A stretch of DNA of 64,000 nucleotides. It comes from Beroe ovata. Taxonomy: Eukaryota; Ctenophora; Nuda; Beroida; Beroidae. A program made the position numbers and the translations under genes. Below the pieces are notes generated by a model that worked only from the letters and a program-made list of their open reading frames with translations, was not told the origin of the DNA and ran no database searches. Location: NCBI GenBank assembly GCA_946803715.1, contig CAMPET010000069.1:193292-257291 (forward strand). Direction: 5' to 3'. Positions 33,406 through 48,000 of the stretch are shown piece after piece. Every line of letters begins with the position of its first letter. Positions within the stretch are counted from its first letter, which is position 1.

Positions 33406-36055
33406 CTGAGAAGGGGAGATCATGTTACTCAAACAACATTCCTTTAACTCCGGGAACACTCAATATCATTAGAGGGATCTTACGTTAACTTTACACCAAA
33501 AAACAAGCTCCTAAAAACAAGCTCCTTAATCAAACTCAGTACTAAAAGTAAATCCAACTCAGTCCTAAATCAGACTCATTTCTATGGTCCTTGACCCGTG
33601 ATATATATATTCACCTGGGTTGAGGTGATGCAGAGACATTGCTTCCCGGGCTCCCAAGGACACAGCATTGGACCCTGCCGTTACACTCTGCTAGTTCAGG
33701 ATCAGTTCTCTGAAATGAGCATCGGTCATGACACTTGCAGTTGCATGTTTGTGTGTGTGTGTCTGTGTGTGTGTCTGTTTGTGTGTTCGTATCTGTATGA
33801 AACAGTCTTGAATTTGATCATGTCTCGATAGTTCTTGAACATGAAGGGTTGAGGTAACCGTAAATTGGATCATGTCAAGAGAGCTTCAAGGAAACGGCAG
33901 TCATATCTATCTACCTTGTCGTAGAGGTAGCCAACAGTCATTCTCATATCTCAAAGATAAGAACAAAGTTCTCGGTGGGTATATGTCTACGAAATTTCTG
34001 GCGAAAACAAATGGAAACCTGTTACTATGCGATCCCCTGAGAGATGGGGTCTTTATACCATAGCCGAGAACAGGTGAGCACCCGACCTTGCTCCCATTCC
34101 GGGAAGAGCAAAACATTTCTCGATTCCTGGAAACAGTACAAGATAACACGATGCATTCACAACCTCCTGTGTCATGACCGGCGCGAGCCCTGACCACGCG
34201 TTACAGCTAGCACACGTGACTCCCACACGTGAATGCTCTGAGATAGGTTTGTGCTGTGGCACGTGACCTATTTGTGCGCGTCATGCGGTTTATATAGGAG
34301 CAGCAGCAAAAAGTCGACTCACATACTTAGAGCAGTTCACAGAAAGCATATATCGCGAGCTAAGGTGCTCGAGTTTCGAAACCAATTTCGGGGAAGTGGA
34401 ATTATAGAGGTCGGCAGCGGTCTAAACAAAATATACGCCACACAATTTGACCTAAAATAGACGTTTCGTGGACTATTATAATGGCTACATGGAACAATGG
34501 AACATACATCCGATCGATGTCCTCGCGAGTCATATTCAATTTCAAACTCATATAATATTATTATCCTCGGGTATTTGTCCATGTCATGGAGATATCCGGT
34601 GAAGAAATTTCATTAGATTTAATAATTTAAGTCCTGCAACCTAGGTTCACGACCGGTCCGAGGTTTGTGCTGGTGGGGAGGGGGTTCTACGAAACTTATC
34701 AGAATTCGATTTCACAGAATATTTTCCTCATATTTATAATTATTTTCATACATAACATAATATGTCTTTATCAGAAGACATGGTCTGATTTAGATGCATT
34801 GCATCCAAATCAGACGAATATTCATGAATATTCATGCAAACTGTACGAGAGATGACTATACTCAGAACTTCCCAGATTTTACTTTCCACGAAGTGCAGGC
34901 GTGGTTCCAGGCATATCCATGACTCTCGTGCTGCAGTAATTGAAATTCTGCAAAAACCGAAATCACGCTGGATACAGTCACTGTCAGCTCAGGACGTCCT
35001 ATATTTCGCAGTATACACATGGGTCTCCTCCGAGAATATTTTCAACCCAAGTTGAGCCCAGAATCACAGACTCAGCCAACTATATTTAGCTCTGAGTCGG
35101 AGATTGTACAGTGTACACAGTATTCACCATATTAATACTGAACTGCCTGATGAGTCCCCGAGCAGCTTTGGCCAGTGACACGTAATGTCTGGATTGGACC
35201 TGAGGAAAGTTCGTTGTTATTAACTCTGAAAAGTAACTGTTAATTGCTACAAGAGAACTGGAGCTCCTTCACGTAACACCTGATGGAAAGACATTTAGGA
35301 ATTCCTAAATGGAGTTAGGACACCTTTTAAGCTGCCCTAAGTTCCATTTAGGAATTCCGCAAGCCTTCCTAACTTTTTTTGTGAAGGAGCCCCTGAACGC
35401 CATTACATTTACTCAGTACCGTTAGGAGTGAGATCAATAATCGTGACCGGATATCGTTACCCGTTACCAATGCTTCCTAGATTGATAGCTCTGCTACTAG
35501 CTGTCAGTGTAACTCTGTGAAAAACTGGTGGTGTTAGCCAATAGCCGTGGTTACCCCACAAGTTAGTACCTGTGCAATCCGTTTAATTTTTGGCTGAATT
35601 TTCTCTTAAAGTTTAAATGATCGAAATTCAAGTTCTCCAGAAACAACAGTTTTCTTGGTTCATCACCGTGAAATAAAATATTAAGCTGTACTCACAATAC
35701 GCTTGAAAATGAAATAAACATACTGATAAACGTCGTGTGGGGATCTGTAAAAGAAAGGGATTTTCCTCGATATGCATAAATCTGACACTTGAATGTGATT
35801 ATTACTCTGAAAATTAAGTTTCAAATCCAAAATACGTTCCTTTGTCCTTCATGTACAAATAAATCATAAAAATGAAGTTTCATATTGGGGTAGCGACGTT
35901 GGAATGACTTCGATAATCCGTGAAAGGGAAAGATCAGAATCTACTGAATTTAGCTAAAAACAAGCCCAAAAGAACCGTCATATTACTCATCATTCGGTAC
36001 CAATAAGGTACCCCAGCAAAAGATAATATGTCTCCTGTCATTGCATGTTTTAGAT
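33406..36055. other. Region between zinc-finger exons and GLG1 3' end
   Basis: 2.6 kb with no recognised coding exon; the missing 5' exon(s) and promoter of the zinc-finger gene should be here. It contains a GT-rich microsatellite (about 33,745-33,785) and one long inverted repeat (35,260-35,393). Confidence 0.45.
35260..35393. mobile_element. MITE-like inverted-repeat element (~134 bp)
   Basis: Terminal inverted repeats GGAGCTCCTTCAC (35260-35272) and GTGAAGGAGCCCC (35381-35393). Inside is a second inverted repeat, GGAATTCCTAAATGGA on the left and TCCATTTAGGAATTCC on the right, with TTAGG/CCTAA stems. No clear target-site duplication at the edges. A similar AAAGGAGCCCC end occurs at about 42,950-42,960. 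Confidence 0.6.
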
Positions 36056-39000
36056 TTAATACAGTTTGTTGGGAGGCTTTCGCTTGGTACACCTACCGCC
36101 ACAGAAACCGATCAGTATTACGAGGAATACTGCAATTCCGAGATAGAACAGTACTTCCTGTTTATACTGGCTGTTATCGATTGATCGGTACAAATCATCC
36201 ATCATCTCTATTGCTGAATCGTACCTGTGGTCAGCATTGACTGAATACGAAAAACGTGTCTTTGGCTAGGGCAAAGGGGTGAAGAGGAGATCAAGCTTTT
36301 TTGAGGTGGTGTTGAGAATAAAAGCTATAGTTGACCTTGGATGCGTTTATGTGTGATGGCTAAAACATGACCTGTAACATGCTATCTCTTCTCGGATACA
36401 TAGCAGCGCTGGCACAAGTATTCGAGTATGTGACCTGTCATGCACTCACACAGGCCTTATCGGTCAGTCATGGGTGCATCATTGCTATATCAGTCACAGT
36501 TTAATCAGGTTAACTAGATTCCGGAAATTCTCTCCCCCACACACACAGACAAATACACACATGCACAAATGCACAAACTCACAGACATAGACATACAAAC
36601 ACAAACACACGGAAAATTTCCAAAATGGTGGACTTGTAGGAGCAAGGTTTGTTGTGAATGGTTGTAGTATACCAAGAATTAGGGAAGGTACGTGTCCTCT
36701 TTATTATAATGGAGGGCGCAACTCAGATATACCATTATTTAATATTCCTTTTATTTATTCGCAAAAATTGAGATAATATTGAAGATAAAGTAACAGTAAC
36801 ACAGTAACACAGTGCGGGAGTGGGCATGAGGTTTTTTTTTAAGGAAGAGCATCTTATAACAAGGGTTTAATCACAACAACATTGAATGAAAATGTAGGCC
36901 TCAGGTAGCAATATTCAATAATCACGGTTCACAAACGCACTATATGTAGGTAACTTATGATATGTTGAGCATATGGAAATTGGAGACATAGAGGAGTGAG
37001 AGTAAAATAGTAGTTAGTGAGTGAATGAGTGAGTGAGTGAGCGAGTGAGTGAGTGAGTGAGTGAGTGAGTGAGTGAGTTAGTGAGTGGGTTAGTGAGTGC
37101 GTGAGTGAGTGAGTGAGTGAGAGGAAGTATGATACTCACTGTTTTGCACGCTGGTAAGCGTTAGACCACATCTGGACACGGGATTGTAGCATCTTGGAGC
37201 AAGTGGGGGAGATGGAATTCGAGTCCTTCTGATCGTGGCCCTGAGTCGATGTACACAATTAAGATCATGACCACTGGACATGTGTGTGGGTGTGCGAGTT
37301 AGGAAAGAGTGAAAGACTCCAACGATTATTAATCACTTGGATTGAATTAATCGTCGATTAATTCAATCCAAGTGATGGATTCAAGGACCTTCGGTTGAAG
37401 AAATATCTAAGATTAACAAAGTCGAAGTTCAACAAAATCGAAGTTTAATAAAATTGAGGTTCAACAAAATCGAAGACCTATTTTTCCCCAACCTGCAGAC
37501 AAGCTATAACGTTTCCTTTTCCCGGCAACATTCTGCCACAAAGGTAGGAAATATCCTTCTGACAAGCTGTCATCAGCACGGGATCGAGATGGACATCACC
37601 GTGTGTCTCCGTAATGAGTCTGATGACCTGCTTCGTGCAATCCTCAGCAACTATATCCGTGATGTGGTCTCGGAGACAGGCTTCAACCTAAAAACAGAGG
37701 ACAGAGGGTCAGAAAGGGGAGAAAGAAGGAAGGGGGTGTAAAAACGTTACAATCACAAATTTCAGCAAGGGGATACTAAGTTTTCAGTCTATCAGATCAG
37801 AGTCCTTCTGCAGAATATGATCTGATATTTATTCATCCCAAATGGTTGAGAATAGGTTTGTTGGGTTATTTGGTATTATAATGAAGTAGACTGTTTGCAA
37901 TCAGTAACCTAGGTAACTAAATTTCTCATAAATAGCTAATCTTGAAAGTCATTTATCTGTTTCATGATAAACCACTTCTCTGCTCACGGGATCACTTCAA
38001 TCTATCAACCATTTATATATTTGGGTAATGCATTGAGAAAGAAAATCAATAACATCAACCTATCGAGACCCATTCATTTTCATTTTCTGCTTGATGATGG
38101 TAGGAGACATTTTGAGATACAGGGCCGACAAGCGTCTGTAGTTTTCCCCTCAAAAGTCAGGTGTCTAATCCTGATTTCTCAAATTTAGATCGTCCCATAC
38201 TAATGTTGCTATAGAGTTCTATGCGTTGTTCTCTCGATTACAAATCAACCCTATTTCACCAGATATCAGCAAAGAAGCATGTTTAAACTTGTTGTTTTGG
38301 CAACAATAATGTTAACGCTGACACCACTGACAACTCCGCTGACATGCCACGTGTGTGAGGAGACCACGTGGGAGATTGACACCATGGTAATGGGTGACAC
38401 CGCTAGCACCTGCACTCCAATGGAGTGTACTGACACAGAGGATGTCTGTTTGACAGGTCACTTGACCTATGACATGGAGCTGGCATCCGACTCGACAGCA
38501 TGCGTGACAACTCACTGGTTCAAAGGGTGTGGTCATCAGGATGACACGTGCAAATCTGTCATACAGAAAATGGCCGATGAGCTTGATGATACACACGGGG
38601 ATTTAAGCAAGGAGGTATGCGGCGAGATAACCAAGTGTGACACAGACGAGTGCAATGACGTTTCCCTGGCAACGATAAACCCGGAAATGGCAGCTGTCAT
38701 AGAGTGCACCTCGTGCAAGCAGTACTTGGAGGGACCCGAGAGTGTATACCCGGACGTACAGCCGGATTGCTCCATCACGGAGTCCTGTCTACGTGGGATT
38801 GACACGTGTTATAACCTGGATGTGAATACAACCATGAGTGGGGTGAGAGTGGCAGTGCACCAAGCAGGGTGTCTGGCCGACCGGAACATGTCCTGTGTCA
38901 GTGTGAGTGAGATGGTGGAGGAAATGGAGGAGGTGGAGGTGGAGTGGTGTCAGTTTAGTGGCGGGGCAACGTGTGGACACCATCTGCCTGTTGTTTTCAC

Positions 39001-42000
39001 AGTGATTGCCGTACTTGAAATGTACTTGTAATGATCAAGCATATGTTAAACCAATGTTGCTTTAACAATGAGAAACTTTGTCCACTCGGATGTTGCACAC
39101 TGACTATGGCTGAGCTACTGTAGTATTATTACTATATTCACTCTAGCATAAATGTTCTTCGAAATGATTTACCAATGCTTTTAAATTTTCTTATTAAATT
39201 TACCTTATCATTAGGTTTATCCCCACACATTCTATCAATATCACTGCGGCATCTCCTGGTCAGGACCGGGTCCAACTCGTAATCTTCCACTTCCTGCTCC
39301 AGAATTGTAGTAATCTGCTGCTCACACTCAACAGATATCACGTCAATGTTGTCCTTCAAACACGAAATCACGAGTCCGCGTGCGTCGGTTATTTTCCCGT
39401 TCTTGATGTCTTGAAGAACGTGATTACAGTGCGATTTTACATCTTCCTTACACGCCTGCCGCAGGAAGGGGTGTTATTAGAGTGTTATAGTGGAGTTGGG
39501 CAGTGACAAATACAACTTCCAAGTTTGGTGGCCTCCAATCATTGTACGACGTACAATCATGTACGTTTCTGACGATTGACATTGAGAGAGTCAGAGATTC
39601 ATGTCAAGAAGACACAATCATTTAGGCGTGTTTTCTTCTAAACTGCTCAACTCCCAGCACTTTTTCGGTCCTTTTTGAGTTATTGAAAATTTGCGACGAT
39701 CATTCATGATGTGGCGAAGTTGTGAGAATCAGTTGCCAGTGTCGACGCATACTCCCGACAACTATAGGTACGGTTTTAGAGGCAGTAAAATTATTCCTGT
39801 CTCGCATCATTAATGATGTTTATTAGCAGGGAGAGCCATATTCTCCATTACTGAGAGTAGCTCACATAAATGGGGATACCGATACATGGGGATGTGACAC
39901 CGTGACGCGCGCACTTTTCTCAGAAATGATTTTTCGCGGGGGTAACTCTATTTGTGCGTTAACATTGACTCGTCAAACACGCATTCATCAGCGCGATGGT
40001 GGTGGTGCCTGGCTAGCACCAATTTCTCAGAAATTATTACAGAAACACCTTACTTGTCGTAGCTCATTGTTGAGCTTGAAGTTAGAATGTTCTTTCTTCA
40101 TTCGGGCTTTGAGAGTGGCTTTGCACGCGTTTGAAACACCAGACTTATGGATATTAGCCTCCAGACAAGACATCAGCTGTCCAGATTCACTGAAATTATA
40201 AACACGAATATTATAGACATGTCATTGTAATATTATTCAAATACATATCACCCTCGAGACGAACAAACAGAGACAGACTCCAGACTCGCACACAAGCACA
40301 CACACACACACACAGGCACACACACNACGTACAGAGAGCCACGCACATGGTTATTAAATTTTCTTGGAAATCGTGACGAGAATTCTCGTGAAGTTAGTAC
40401 TACTACTTGCTGTTCTGTGATAACCATTACAATCTCAGACATATAATCTGGGGTGAGTGCTCCCTTTTCTAGAGTATGAGATGAAGACTCAAGACACATG
40501 GCCGCTGAGAATTGTAGGATTTCACCCTACCCTTGCTGGCGGGATTTTATCCTGGGGCGGATTGAAAATCGCGCGCACCGACGGTAGGGTAAAATCCTAC
40601 AACGCTGAGAACTGAATTACTTCTAACTGATGCGTTCTTTCAATGGTCATGGCTGAATAATTATTTAGCTGTGGGTGTGATGATACTGTTCATTTGAATA
40701 TTTCATCAGAAGTAAATTTAAGATTGCATCTAGACTCCCCAGGTATTAAGATAGATGGTACTGAGTTGTGAAACAAAGATCCAATGAGAGCTGAATAGCG
40801 CTCTCAGAATGTATAGTATTCAATTACTGATACCGATAGTTTTCGTCTATCATATTGACCTGTGGAATTCAAATTGGTTTTGCAGCCCACGTTTGTTACC
40901 TCTCCCACCAATACAGCCCAAAACAGCGAAGTCATCGCTGTTTTGCGCTTCACTGGTACGTACGTGCGCGCAAATATATAGACGCGCGCACGTCACGCGC
41001 GCGGCATATTGAATGATTGCGCGCGCGCTTGTAATTACGTGACCCCTTAATAGAAACCTCGCGCCTTACACAAAAATGTGCGTTTCACTAAACGAATCAT
41101 TGTAACTGGATTCTGATTGCCACGTCAGCCCGTCATCCATCATTCTTTACTCGATTCCTACCTAATCAATATATGCATATGTTGATACATATAGACAACC
41201 ATAAAGTTTTATCACACAAACACACTGGTCTCGCATGCACAGGGCACACACAAACGCACACTCAAACACATTTGTACGAACAGTGAACACCTGTGTTATT
41301 ACGAAATACTGTCTGGTAGACAATGTCACAACACAGCAGTCAAATACCTCTGTGAACAGTAGAGGTTTATGGCATTGGTACAGGTCTTCTGAAGATACGC
41401 ATCAATACCAGGATCTTCAGCTTGTTGCAGTTCCCGTGTGAAAACTTTCTGCAGAGAAAGAATAAATATCGTGAGATGAGATCAAAATATGAGATCGTGA
41501 ATGCTCTTCTCTTGCGAAAATGTTCTGAATTCCTCACCGCTTTGCATTCAATCGAAAGTTTCTCTTCGTTTTCCCGGAGGCACTCCATAACTTGGAGTTT
41601 ATCCTCGAATCGGTCAAGGGAGCACACAGTTTTGAATTCCGTAGAGCATGATTTCTTCAGCTGGGCATCAAGGTCAAGATCTGCCATCTGAAGGGGCAAG
41701 GATAGTTCACGATTCCGACTTGAAGTTATAACTTTCCAAGTTTCCAGAGATGCAAGCTAAAAGCATCATTATGTATCGTTCATTTACGATGCATTAAAAT
41801 TCGTGTGGAATGTATCGAAACACAATGTAGTTTCATTATGACTAAAATTCGCAGTCAACTAACCTGTCTCATGAATTCTTCTCGGAGTTGGTTTTTACAA
41901 GCTTTGGACACTGTCACCAGCTCACGGCTTCCCTTCATTATCTCATCACGCAAACAGTACATCACATCTTGCCTGAAATCAGAGGATCATACAAGTCACC

Positions 42001-45000
42001 TACACGGCATGTGACCATAATTTGGCGGCAGTCACTTGACCAGAGTTACTTGTCACTTGACCATAGTTACTTGTCACTTGCCCATAGTTACTTGTCACTT
42101 GACCAGAGTTACATGTCACTTGACCATAGTTACATGTCACTTGACCATAGTTACATGTCACTTGACCATAGTTACATGTCACTTGACCATAGTTACCAGT
42201 CACGTGAACACAGACACACACACGTGCTGTAACAGTGTCTCGCTTCATACAGTACATGAAACATGTGTATTACTCATTCTACATTGACTCAAGATTGACT
42301 CCGCAACATATATATATACACAGGTAAAGTGCTGACGTGGATTAAAGAGGGAGGATATTGAAATCGCACCGATGCGAAACTCAATTTCAAATTCGAGATT
42401 ACTAACCCTTGGACTTTTATGGTACGAAATCACTTCTTTACATTCTTCAAAATAACAATGCTGCTACTATTTTCACCGAAGAGTCCATTATTCAGCGTCA
42501 AGCGCCATACTATCCAATACACATAACCTAACGTACATCTATTCATTCAAAAGCTATGTTAACAAGGAGACTAATCGATCAGAAATCCAGTGTGAAAAAT
42601 AAGTTGTCTCCACTTCCGAACGGTGCTACAATCTATAACGAGCCCTATTGTGTGGATGAAGACCACTGGCACCACCATAAATAGCGCTAGTTTTTATAGT
42701 GGGTGTTGTATTTGGAGAGTGAGTCGCATCATGGTACATGCCCTTATAAGGAATTATTGGCGATACTGTCAGTATGCTACCAATATAATTGTCATTGATA
42801 GTTGATGATGGTTTTGATTCTTTCCTCCCAAAGTGTTTTGAGCAATCACTTAAGTAAGGAAACAATACAGAGAGGTTATAGATGAATCACTAAATCACTT
42901 GTATTAATGTCTATCAAACAATCGACTTACTTTTTTGTCAAAGGAGCCCCGTACACGTCGAGCTTACAGAATGTTTGGACGTCACCGTTACACGCATCGA
43001 CGAATTGTTTGTTGAATTTGAAATCGTAGAGGGAGATAAGTTGTAGGTCTGTAACGTGCTTTAGACAAGTGCCTGAGAAAATGATAGCTGTTACAAATCA
43101 CTGTCTCATTACTTCAGTCTTGTGGTCTTAAAGATACTTATCACACAAACAGATAGACGCACACACAGACACTCTCACCGACAAACAGATAGACAGACAC
43201 ATACACTCACACACACTCATTCACACAAACTCACACACGCACACACACTCACTCACACACTCACACAATACTCCTAACCTCTGAGATTGTTTTTCTGTTC
43301 AACTAGACACCCGAGAAGGCCACCGTGCTGGTCAGCATGCATGTGACTCGAGCACGACTTGTGGATCACATCACGACACGCTTTCATCAACCTGGGAAGA
43401 AATGGTCACAGTCACAGGACTACAGACTGTAATCCGGACTGTGACTTCCATAGTCACTGTACTTTACAGTGACTATGGAGGTGGGAGAGGGAAAGTCAGC
43501 GTCATGACTCAGATAATAGAGGATCGATTACGCTATAAGCGAGAGTGGGGTTGTCTTTCACAACACAATACACATTTATTATTCCACCGAGAGAGTTAAG
43601 TTGTGAAGACCGCTTCTCAGTTCTCACACCAGAGCGTGTAGCAATATTTGTCCCAACAAAGCATTACGTGGGATTGGCAACAATCCAAGTTCCAGCTAAA
43701 AAGACAAGTTCCAGCTAAAAGTACCTGTAGTCGTTTCTGACGTCATTTGCCACGAGTTGGGCATGCAGTTCCATCTCCTCCCTACACTTTGATGACAGGG
43801 GTTCAGCGTTGTCGCTTATCATGCGAGACTGACAGAGAAATTTGATTACCCAGCTGCTTGAATATGGAGTGAAAAATCCAGAGGCAGGAGGGGTAGGCGG
43901 TATTTTAGGAGATGAGCTCGGGTTTAGGTCACAATTCTCATGCTAACTACCAACTCGAGAGTTATATCCCTAGCTCTCAACCGCGCAAGAAAAAGTATCC
44001 CTAGCTAGAATGAAATGCTACGAGAGTAAATCATTTGACAATGGACAGGGATAGTAAGTGTGCAAAATATCTAAGATGATAAACTCGTCACAGACCTGTA
44101 AACATCCATAGTCATCCTTATCAGTTTGGAATCCACTACAGTAGTTGACCAGATCCTCAGCACACGCCGACACCACATTTGGTGACAGATTGACACTTTC
44201 ACCCTGAGCTATTATCGTCCGTTTCAACTCCGGGATACACTTGTCTGAAACCTGGAAGGGGGCGTTTGTAAGTTAAATAGTGTGTTAGTGTACTGACAAC
44301 GCCAGTCGTAACTGCCATGTTATGAGTGGGCGAAAGCCGAAAGTACAGACGAAATGTACAGACGAATTGAAAGTATAGAATGACTCTCCTAGTGTCGTTC
44401 CTGACAAAGTCACGGACACAGTGAGTGTAAACTTGCTGACACGGTACTGGATGTATGCTGATTCGTCGTGCATAATGCGAGTTGCAAGACTTACTCCATT
44501 GATTAGCTATTCATTAATGACACACAAACACAGCAGGGGGTAATTGAAAGACCTATTCCACACCATACCACACCCAATTCAAGTATAATTATCAAGCTTG
44601 TGTGGAACTTGTTTAAATACAAATTGCTTGGGTTAACTCGACGTTTGTTAATGTGTTTAACTCAGGAGCTATTAGAAGTGTGACTGGTATGCGTGCCAGT
44701 AGTACGATTCTATAAGTACACCACTAGTAATAACATTGCTCCTCTTTTCACCATTTGAGGTGCTGCCACTGATCAGTTAGCACCATGATAATATTTAGGT
44801 GTTAACACCAATATCAGGTGTTGGTTTCTATCACCACAAAACCCACCTTCTTGTCTCCCTCCATAAAGATATGGTGGTATAAGCAGGAGATCACAGCTCC
44901 CATAGGTCTGGTATCCTTCTTCACCATTACTTCATTCATTGCATTCTCACAGAGTCGGTAAGCGTCTGCTTCACACACTCTCATCAGTGGCTTGTCCAGT

Positions 45001-48000
45001 CTAGGGATATGGATGTCAGGGGAGAATAGTTCAGGGATGTTTCAGATCTTTAAGGACAAGTAAGGTAAGGTATTTAAGAAATGATAATTTGTTGAGTACG
45101 AATCTGAGCTAATTCTAGAAGTTTCCGGCGTCACTTACTTTATTGATCGAGACATGAAGTACTTGTAGGAAAGTAGTTGGAGGTGACACGACTCTTTTAT
45201 CTCAATTTCAAATTCCAAATCGATGAGACATTCCATAACTTCGCCTTCTTCTGCGATAGAGTAGGTATTGTACCCAGGAATAATAGATGCCATTACAAAG
45301 CTGATGTTATAGAGCATAGCATGCATGCTCTGTTATACAATTTGTGTATTGCTTCAAGAGAGGATAGCACAGCAATGGAATATTCACTTATGATGGCGGG
45401 CAACTAATGAATCTCTAGTTACTTCGTAAAGTCGTGCTTCAATGAAGGAAGATCGATTGTTGTTGCGACGGTTTTGGGCCCAGAAACCTCATTACATTGG
45501 ATACCTTCCTACAAACTCCATGAGATCATTCTCAGTCAAGTATCAACTAATTCTAACCTTCTTCAGTATCACAATGCTCCGTGATGTACGTTCCGCAGTT
45601 CTGCATAAGGGCGTGGTTGAGAGTGACGTCAGAGATAGGATCTACAAGAATCACAAACTCCTCCAGAGTCTTGGCACAGTTCTGTTCTAGTGCTCCTTCC
45701 GTTCTATGTGAGGGAGAGAATATAGTTATAAGGAGCTCAACTCTCCAAATTCCGGCCTCCAACTATCATTCAGCTCATTAGATTTTCATCTTCTTCCTAG
45801 CAATACTATTATAACCGGTGACCCCCGTGAACACAATATATCTCAGGTTAATTCCCTATACTCAACATCACTGAGGACTCACGCTTGGAGCTGCATGAGA
45901 CAATTGATCACCCCTCCTTCCTCATTGGGGCTTACATCAGAACACTTCTGCTGGACGTCCTTGTGACATGTGATGCCGAGAATCGGAGTGAGCTCAATAT
46001 CGCCCATGATCATAGTCTTCACCTGAGGAGGAATAGGGAGGAAAGAAAAGGGAGGAATGAGGAATAGGAGAGAGACACGAGGGGAGAGGGTAGGATGAAG
46101 GTTGGCAAGGTGAGAAAAGGAAATGAAAGGAGCCATTGAGGATAGACATTAGACAAGGAAATAGGGGAGTGCGAGTCTTCTAATATTTCTCAACTTACGC
46201 AGTACACACCATGATACATGCCTGATGTTCATTCTCTGTGCATTATAACACCCCATTTCCACATGAAACCAGCTTCGGACAATTGTCCACACATACATGG
46301 AGTGTGAGCCACTTACGCAAATCTTATGTTTCACAAACTGGTTCTATTCTGAGTGTGTTGGTGTGTGGAACAACAAACACATACAAATACACACGCACAC
46401 ACACATGTTTAGAATCATGTCTCTAGTCAAAGCAGCAATTCTCTGTGCTACGTGGCACAGAGACTTTGCGAAATAGTTAAACTTGATGACTGTGATTTGA
46501 ATAGTTGTACGAAAAACTATGTGAGGGGAAGAAATGTTAACAATTGAGTATCTTACAACTCATGAACGCTTAGAAATCGCTCTGGATTCCGAAGCAATGA
46601 CAGATCAGTGATTTCCTAAGTGACACTAACATCATAGGTATCACGCGCATTGTGCTAAGTGCTGACACCTCATCAGACTGACAGTTAACACCTTATCAGG
46701 TGATACCAACCTTTTCGACACGTTGTAGACATTTGTCCGACACTGGTACCCTATTCTTGTCATCCTCCAGACTAATATCACTCAAACAGTTAAGTATGAG
46801 AACAGTCCTCATGAAGCCTTCCTCCAACTTGTGGGACCTGAATCAAAGTAGGGAATGCTGATTATGAATGTAGTTAATAACTTCTTATTTGAGTTCCTAA
46901 GACATTATTTTGAGTAAATATATAATGATAATCTCACATAACATGCATGGTTAGATTGTACAGGCTTCATAATAGTTGAGAGCAGTGATATGAATGGCGA
47001 GTGCTACCTTCAAGTCAAATAATATTGTCTGAAAGTCGAAAGATACTCTAATAAAGATGGCAATTGGCATACGTTCTTGAATCGAGGCAGTGGGTCACTA
47101 GGTCCTGCCCACAGGATACTTTGAGTCCATAGTCTATTTTGTAATCTTCAAGTAGGAGAAGTTGTCTACGGACAACCTGCAAATATGACCTTTGTAGAGA
47201 GGGAGAGAGGAATCAAGCTACGTGTTGACGTATTGGGAAAGATAACTGAGCTCAAACTGAAAGGTGTCTAGTGTCTACCCAACCAATTCAAGTACTTTCA
47301 GTGCCCGTAGCCAACTTACCTCCTCCCGGCATTTCCCAGAGAGTCTCTTATCGAATTTGACTCGGTACAAGCAATCATATACAGCTCCTGCATCATCAGG
47401 TGTATCCTTACACAGGACCTCCCTATCCTCTCTACACGCGTAGAATAGAGCTTTGTCAAGCTGGGGAGTTGGCAATAAGAATATCGTCAGTGTAGCACTT
47501 CATTCGGTTGAGTCATGTGAGCCACAGATTAAAATATTCATGATCTTAGAATAGATCATACCTTAAAAGTGTCAGCAGCTTGCTCTTCCTTTACTTGTAG
47601 AACAGCTTTACACTCTGTTGATACCTCACTCATTTTAGTTTCTAAGCAAGAAATCACTTCAGCCTGAGGAAAGGAATGAGGAAGGACTTCTTTGTCAAAA
47701 TAGAGAGTCACACCTCAAGCATCCAAACATTTATGAACAGACTTCGTTTCTACCTGAGATGATGATGACTCATCAATAGAGTCAGTAATGGTTCCACAAG
47801 ATAACTTCTTTACATCAGCAGAACAAGCGTTCAGGAAACCTATAAGGTTTATTTAGTTCAAGTAACACAATGAGACCCCTTACAGGTAATCAATTATCGA
47901 AAACCTTTAAAGTCTTAATCACCTATTACAAGATGGTAGTCACTGAAGACTATGTTTGCAATATTAGTTAAGAAGTTTCTACAAGCTCCTGCCTCTTGAG

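Noticed and set aside
36225-36240. Upstream acceptor for the last GLG1 exon (CGTATTCAG at 36,241)
   Set aside because: It would bring in a stop codon in the phase set by the previous exon; the acceptor 16 bases downstream (GACCACAG) restores the frame.
42000-42287. Repetitive open frames on both strands, and a CRISPR-like look of regularly spaced repeats
   Set aside because: The array is a plain 21-bp tandem repeat with no spacers, inside a GLG1 intron of an animal genome. The frames exist only because the unit length is a multiple of three and lacks stops.
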